9,184 bases of DNA from Gammaproteobacteria bacterium. Its GTDB lineage: Bacteria > Pseudomonadota > Gammaproteobacteria > Granulosicoccales > Granulosicoccaceae. The notes below the pieces were generated by a model that had not been told where the DNA came from, made no database searches, and saw only the letters and a list, made by a program, of their open reading frames with translations. Shown here in pieces: positions 6,463 to 9,184 of this stretch. A program made the position numbers and the translations under genes. Each line of letters begins with the position of its first letter. The first letter of the stretch is position 1. The stretch lies in assembly GCA_020444765.1 (NCBI GenBank), contig JAGRHW010000132.1, forward strand, positions 1-9,184, in the 5' to 3' direction.

Positions 6463-7356
6463 ATGCCGGGCTTTTCTTCCGGGCGGCTTATACGCCCAGG
6501 GTTGCTGCTGCTTTTGTTGCAACTGTTCACCGGCGCACTGCTCGCCGCGCCGGAAATTCCGACGCTGAGTGGCCGCGTGGTCGATCAGGCGGAACTGCTC
6601 GATGCAGCGCAAGAGACAGCTCTCAGCAGCAGGCTTGAGGCACTGGAAGTCGACTCATCCAACCAGATCGTGGTGGTTACGCTGAACGATCTACAAGGCT
6701 ACGATATCGCGCGCTTCGGCGTGGAACTCGGACGTGCCTGGGGGATCGGCCAGGAAGGCAAGGACAACGGTGCCCTGCTGATCGTCGCACCGAATGAAAG
6801 AAAGGTGCGTATCGAGGTCGGCTACGGGCTGGAAGGTTTTCTCACCGACGCCACCAGCCAGCTGATCATCCAGCGCGAAATTCTGCCGGCCTTTCGCAAC
6901 GGTGATTTTCCGCTCGGCATCAATCAGGGCGTGGATGCCATGATCGGCGCGATCGACGGCAGCTACAAGGCCGAAGCGCAAGACCGACGCGGTTCGAGCG
7001 GCGGCATCGAAGGCTATTTCCCCTTGTTGTTCATTGCCATCATCGCGGTCTCGGAATTTCTCAAACGCCATGTTTCCCGCGGTATCGCGGGCAACGTCGC
7101 ATTCGGCGGTATTGCGGGCCTGATCGTCACCGTCATCAGCCAGTCCATCCTGTTCGGCATACTGGCCGCCATCGGCGTTTTCCTGCTGACCTCACTGCTC
7201 GGCGCGGGCGGCGGTGGCGGGCCTGGCACCGGTGCCGGTGGTATTACTCACGGTGGCCGCGAAGGCGGCTTCGGTGGCGGCAGTTTTGGCAGTGGTGGCG
7301 GATTCAGCGGTGGCGGCGGCGGATTTGGTGGCGGCGGCGCCTCGGGAGGCTGGTAA
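6463..7356 (+). CDS. TPM-domain membrane protein (YgcG-like) with glycine-rich C-terminus
   Basis: This is a 297-residue protein. A signal peptide (RLIRPGLLLLLLQLFTGALLA) is followed by a periplasmic TPM domain (about 33-170) with VVDQAELLDAAQETAL, IVVVTLNDLQGYDIARFGVELGR, GKDNGALLIVAP, NERKVRIEVGYGLEGFLTD and FRNGDFPLGI, all hallmarks of the family. Two membrane segments follow (about 185-200 and 215-245). The end is a low-complexity Gly-rich tail with the Phe-Gly-Gly pattern (about 248-297), typical of YgcG-type members. Family members have been linked to phosphatase-like activity and membrane protein or photosystem maintenance, but the exact role in such operons is unknown. The start at 6463 fits because it begins the signal peptide, 4 nt after lemA; the longer open frame upstream overlaps lemA and is not signal-like. 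The stop overlaps the next ATG (TAATG). Confidence 0.92.
   Translation: MPGFSSGRLIRPGLLLLLLQLFTGALLAAPEIPTLSGRVVDQAELLDAAQETALSSRLEALEVDSSNQIVVVTLNDLQGYDIARFGVELGRAWGIGQEGKDNGALLIVAPNERKVRIEVGYGLEGFLTDATSQLIIQREILPAFRNGDFPLGINQGVDAMIGAIDGSYKAEAQDRRGSSGGIEGYFPLLFIAIIAVSEFLKRHVSRGIAGNVAFGGIAGLIVTVISQSILFGILAAIGVFLLTSLLGAGGGGGPGTGAGGITHGGREGGFGGGSFGSGGGFSGGGGGFGGGGASGGW
7344..7349 (+). promoter_or_regulatory. Ribosome binding site inside the Gly-rich codons, driving the second TPM gene
   Basis: GGGAGG ends 6 nt before ATG at 7356 and lies within the last codons of the preceding gene. Together with the TAATG overlap it indicates coupled translation. Confidence 0.6.
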
Positions 7357-7973
7357 TGGCATTTTTGACTGATCAGGAAAAACAGAAGATCCGTGCAGCG
7401 ATCGCCGAAGCCGAAGCCCGCACCAGCGGGGAAATCGTCACGGTTATCGCCGACAGCAGCGACACCTATCTGTATATACCGACGCTCTGGGCAGCCTTAC
7501 TGGCCTTGGCGGTGCCGGGTCTGAATTTCCTGTTCGGTACGCCGATGGATCAGGTATTGACCTACCAGATCCAGGTGCTGACGTTTCTCGCCGCGGCGCT
7601 GCTGTTTCAACTCGGCCCGGTAAAGATGCATCTGATTCCCAAACGCGTCAAACACTACCGGGCCTCGCTGGTGGCTCGTCAGCAGTTCGTCTACCAGGGG
7701 CTGCACACCACCGAAAACCGCACCGGCATCCTGATTTTCGTCTCGGTCGCCGAGCACTACGTCGAAATCATTGCCGACAAGGGCATCAATGATCGAATCG
7801 AGAACAACGTCTGGCAGGCCAGCGTGGATGAATTTGTCAGCCTGGTCAGGGAAGGTCGCACCTACGAAGGCTTTATGACAGCCGTCAATCACTGCCGCGA
7901 ACAACTCTGGACACACTTTCCCGCCGAAGGCCGCAATCCCAATGAGCTGCCCGATCACCTGGTGGAAATCTGA
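7356..7973 (+). CDS. TPM-domain membrane protein with a hydrophobic hairpin inserted in the domain
   Basis: This is a 205-residue protein with no signal peptide. The N-terminal part LTDQEKQKIRAAIAEAEART (4-23) and GEIVTVIADSSDTY is the first half of a TPM domain. Two hydrophobic segments follow (about 39-60 and 67-88). The second half comes next: RTGILIFVSVAEHYVEIIAD (122-141), KGINDRIENNVW and REGRTYEGFMTAVNHC. The TPM fold is thus split by a membrane hairpin, as seen in the shorter partner often encoded after LemA and a YgcG-like protein. It probably sits in the inner membrane and forms a complex with the two proteins encoded upstream; this is inference from gene order. The start is fixed by the TAATG overlap and GGGAGG upstream. 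No clear rho-independent terminator follows. Confidence 0.9.
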   Translation: MAFLTDQEKQKIRAAIAEAEARTSGEIVTVIADSSDTYLYIPTLWAALLALAVPGLNFLFGTPMDQVLTYQIQVLTFLAAALLFQLGPVKMHLIPKRVKHYRASLVARQQFVYQGLHTTENRTGILIFVSVAEHYVEIIADKGINDRIENNVWQASVDEFVSLVREGRTYEGFMTAVNHCREQLWTHFPAEGRNPNELPDHLVEI

Positions 7974-8243
7974 CCTGCGCGCTAAGCCGCCCTCCTGAAA
8001 GGACTGCGATCTGCGCTACACTACAACTTTTCGTCAATAGGCTTTTATCCGGATATTTGCTTTAATGTCTTGCCGCAAGGCGTACTGATTGGTTTTTTTC
8101 ATATGGATCAAGACCTTGATAACTGTTTAACCGCTTGATACCACAACGGAAGCCGGTAAGGCTCTTGTAATACGGAACGGCCAAACTGCTACGGGCGACT
8201 TTCCGGCAGCCCTGGACTCAACAAACCTAAAAGCGCGAAGACC
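7974..8243. other. Intergenic region upstream of the propeptide lipoprotein
   Basis: These 270 nt contain no credible gene. A small perfect dyad ATCAAG-AC-CTTGAT (8107-8120) could be an operator, and CTTGAT recurs about 20 nt later. A T-run at 8093-8099 is preceded only by a 4-bp stem (8069-8079) and is too far from it to be a convincing terminator. I checked for known riboswitch cores (c-di-GMP, cobalamin, TPP) by eye and saw none. The promoter of the next gene presumably lies here but cannot be placed. Confidence 0.5.
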
Positions 8244-8855
8244 ATGACAAAACCACTTTCAGGCAAAGGTATACACAATCAGCTGCTAAACGCTTGCCTG
8301 TTGCTAATGCTGGCTGCCTGCAAACCCATGGGTACGGAAATGACCTCTGAAGATCAGCCAAGTACAAACGCCGATGCGGTGCAAACCACGGAAAAAATCG
8401 CTTATAACAAGCAGACGTCGGCCAGGCCCGTAAACAGTCCCGCCACCACCGGTCTGCAACTGCTTTCCAGCGAAACCGATGAACTCGGCTATCAGCACCT
8501 GAAATACCGGCAGCTCTATAAAGGCGTGCCGGTCTGGCAATCCGACATGATCATGCACATCAATGCCGAGCAAGAGATCTACCGTGTCGACGGGCAACAT
8601 CGCAAGCTTGGCGGCGATCTGGATGTGTCGCCGACCCTGAGCGACAACCAGGCCGCGGACAAAGCCGCCGAGGCACTGAGCGAATCCGGCAGGAACTGGC
8701 TCAGTGAGACCCGTGAGCTGATTATTTTTCCGGCTGGCGAGAAAGCCATGCTTGCCTGGCTGATCGAACTGTCAAGCGGACTCAATCGCAAATCCGTGAT
8801 CATCGACGCCCATAACGGCGCGGTTCTGAAAATCCTCGAAGGCAACTGGTCCTGA
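8244..8855 (+). CDS. Stand-alone M4 peptidase propeptide-like (FTP + PepSY) lipoprotein
   Basis: This is a 203-residue protein. Its signal peptide ends in LMLAAC (lipidated Cys26), followed by a Ser/Thr/Gln-rich linker to about residue 66. Residues about 80-120 (LGYQHLKYRQLYKGVPVWQS, then MIMHINAEQEIYRVDG) match the FTP motif of fungalysin/thermolysin propeptides. Residues about 132-200 look like a PepSY repeat (SDNQAADKAAEALSE, AWLIELSSG, VIIDAHNGAVLKILEG). In M4 metallopeptidases this pair of domains folds and inhibits the attached catalytic domain. Here a stop follows directly after the PepSY end and no HExxH domain follows in any nearby frame. It may be a trans-acting chaperone or inhibitor of a secreted peptidase, tethered to a membrane. 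The ATG has only a weak ribosome site (GCGAAGA). The next gene starts 5 nt after its stop. Confidence 0.88.
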   Translation: MTKPLSGKGIHNQLLNACLLLMLAACKPMGTEMTSEDQPSTNADAVQTTEKIAYNKQTSARPVNSPATTGLQLLSSETDELGYQHLKYRQLYKGVPVWQSDMIMHINAEQEIYRVDGQHRKLGGDLDVSPTLSDNQAADKAAEALSESGRNWLSETRELIIFPAGEKAMLAWLIELSSGLNRKSVIIDAHNGAVLKILEGNWS

Positions 8856-8860
8856 TTCCA

Positions 8861-9184
8861 ATGACTGATAAAAAAACCGTCTTTAGTTGTTTCCGTTTCC
8901 GCCCGTTAAAAACGTTTCTGCAAACATTTCTCATCACGCTTGGCCTGTTCGGCGGAATCCATGCCCGCGCGGCGGACGACAGATTTGCCGGCCTGCCCTT
9001 GAACACCGGCCTTGTCCAGGCTCCGGTCGAGCTGGCAATCAACCCCGATACCCGCGCCAAACGCCTGATCGCCCGGCAAACCGACGCCAGCGATGCCAGC
9101 ACCCTGATCGCAGCTACCAACCAGCAATTACTGGCGAATAAAAATCTCTTTGCAAAGCCGGTGGGCTCTCGGGCCAAAGGCGCG
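8861..9184 (+). CDS. Exported protein of unknown function, 3'-truncated by the window edge
   Basis: The frame from ATG at 8861 stays open for 108 codons to the end of the window. The N-terminus has basic residues, then a hydrophobic core (FLQTFLITLGLFGG) and a likely cleavage in IHARA-ADD, so it is a signal peptide. The start of the mature protein (ADDRFAGLPLNTGLVQAP) and the rest, rich in Ala, Gln, Asn and Arg, match no family I recognise. It begins only 5 nt after the stop of the FTP/PepSY lipoprotein gene, so the two are likely in one operon and may work together outside the cytoplasm. The catalytic or binding part would lie beyond the window. I see no HExxH or other enzyme motif in the visible part. 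Confidence 0.75.
   Translation, partial: MTDKKTVFSCFRFRPLKTFLQTFLITLGLFGGIHARAADDRFAGLPLNTGLVQAPVELAINPDTRAKRLIARQTDASDASTLIAATNQQLLANKNLFAKPVGSRAKGA

Noticed and set aside
7204..7353. Tandem DNA repeat of GGCGGT-type units
   Set aside because: It encodes the low-complexity Gly-rich tail that is normal for YgcG-like TPM proteins, so it is a coding feature and not an independent repeat.
8069..8099. Possible rho-independent terminator after the TPM operon
   Set aside because: The stem is only 4 bp (CTTG/CAAG) and the T-run starts 14 nt later, so it does not form a terminator-like hairpin.
8140..8243. Riboswitch upstream of the propeptide lipoprotein
   Set aside because: GC-rich blocks near 8150-8215 suggested structure, but no c-di-GMP, cobalamin or TPP core motif could be found by eye. 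A covariance-model search would decide.

Overview
The window looks like chromosomal DNA of a Gram-negative bacterium, most likely a gammaproteobacterium. Four proteins carry lipoprotein signal peptides, one is an outer-membrane barrel, periplasmic cytochrome chemistry is present, and codon use is moderately GC-rich and fairly even. The genus cannot be read from the sequence. No rRNA, tRNA, CRISPR array, insertion sequence or phage gene was seen.

Layout: (1) Positions 1-1549 (+) hold the 3' part of a large iron-sulfur flavoprotein of the trimethylamine/dimethylamine dehydrogenase type; its first ~170-190 residues lie outside the window. (2) Positions 1614-5428 (-) hold a tight four-gene cassette, in transcription order: an MbnP-like lipoprotein, an MbnH-like (MauG-related) di-heme enzyme, an outer-membrane barrel whose mature N-terminus begins with a CxxCxC motif, and a second small lipoprotein that looks like a diverged relative of MbnP. 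The last three genes overlap by 10-11 nt. (3) Positions 5429-5864 are a non-coding divergent promoter region with a hairpin and an AT-rich imperfect dyad. (4) Positions 5865-7973 (+) hold a compact lemA - TPM - TPM operon of envelope proteins. (5) Positions 8244-9184 (+) hold a stand-alone thermolysin-type propeptide (FTP plus PepSY) lipoprotein and the start of an unrecognised exported protein that runs off the end.

The cassette is the main interest. MbnP/MbnH pairs (the 'metallo-mystery pair', TIGR04052/TIGR04039) are known: the MauG-like di-heme enzyme oxidises a tryptophan of its MbnP partner to kynurenine, creating a copper site. Here the pair stands without any visible methanobactin biosynthesis gene and is co-transcribed with two extra envelope proteins. 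I infer a four-part, outer-membrane-linked metal (probably copper) handling or uptake system. A perfect 13-bp stem-loop lies at the start of the di-heme gene, which seems to use a TTG start.
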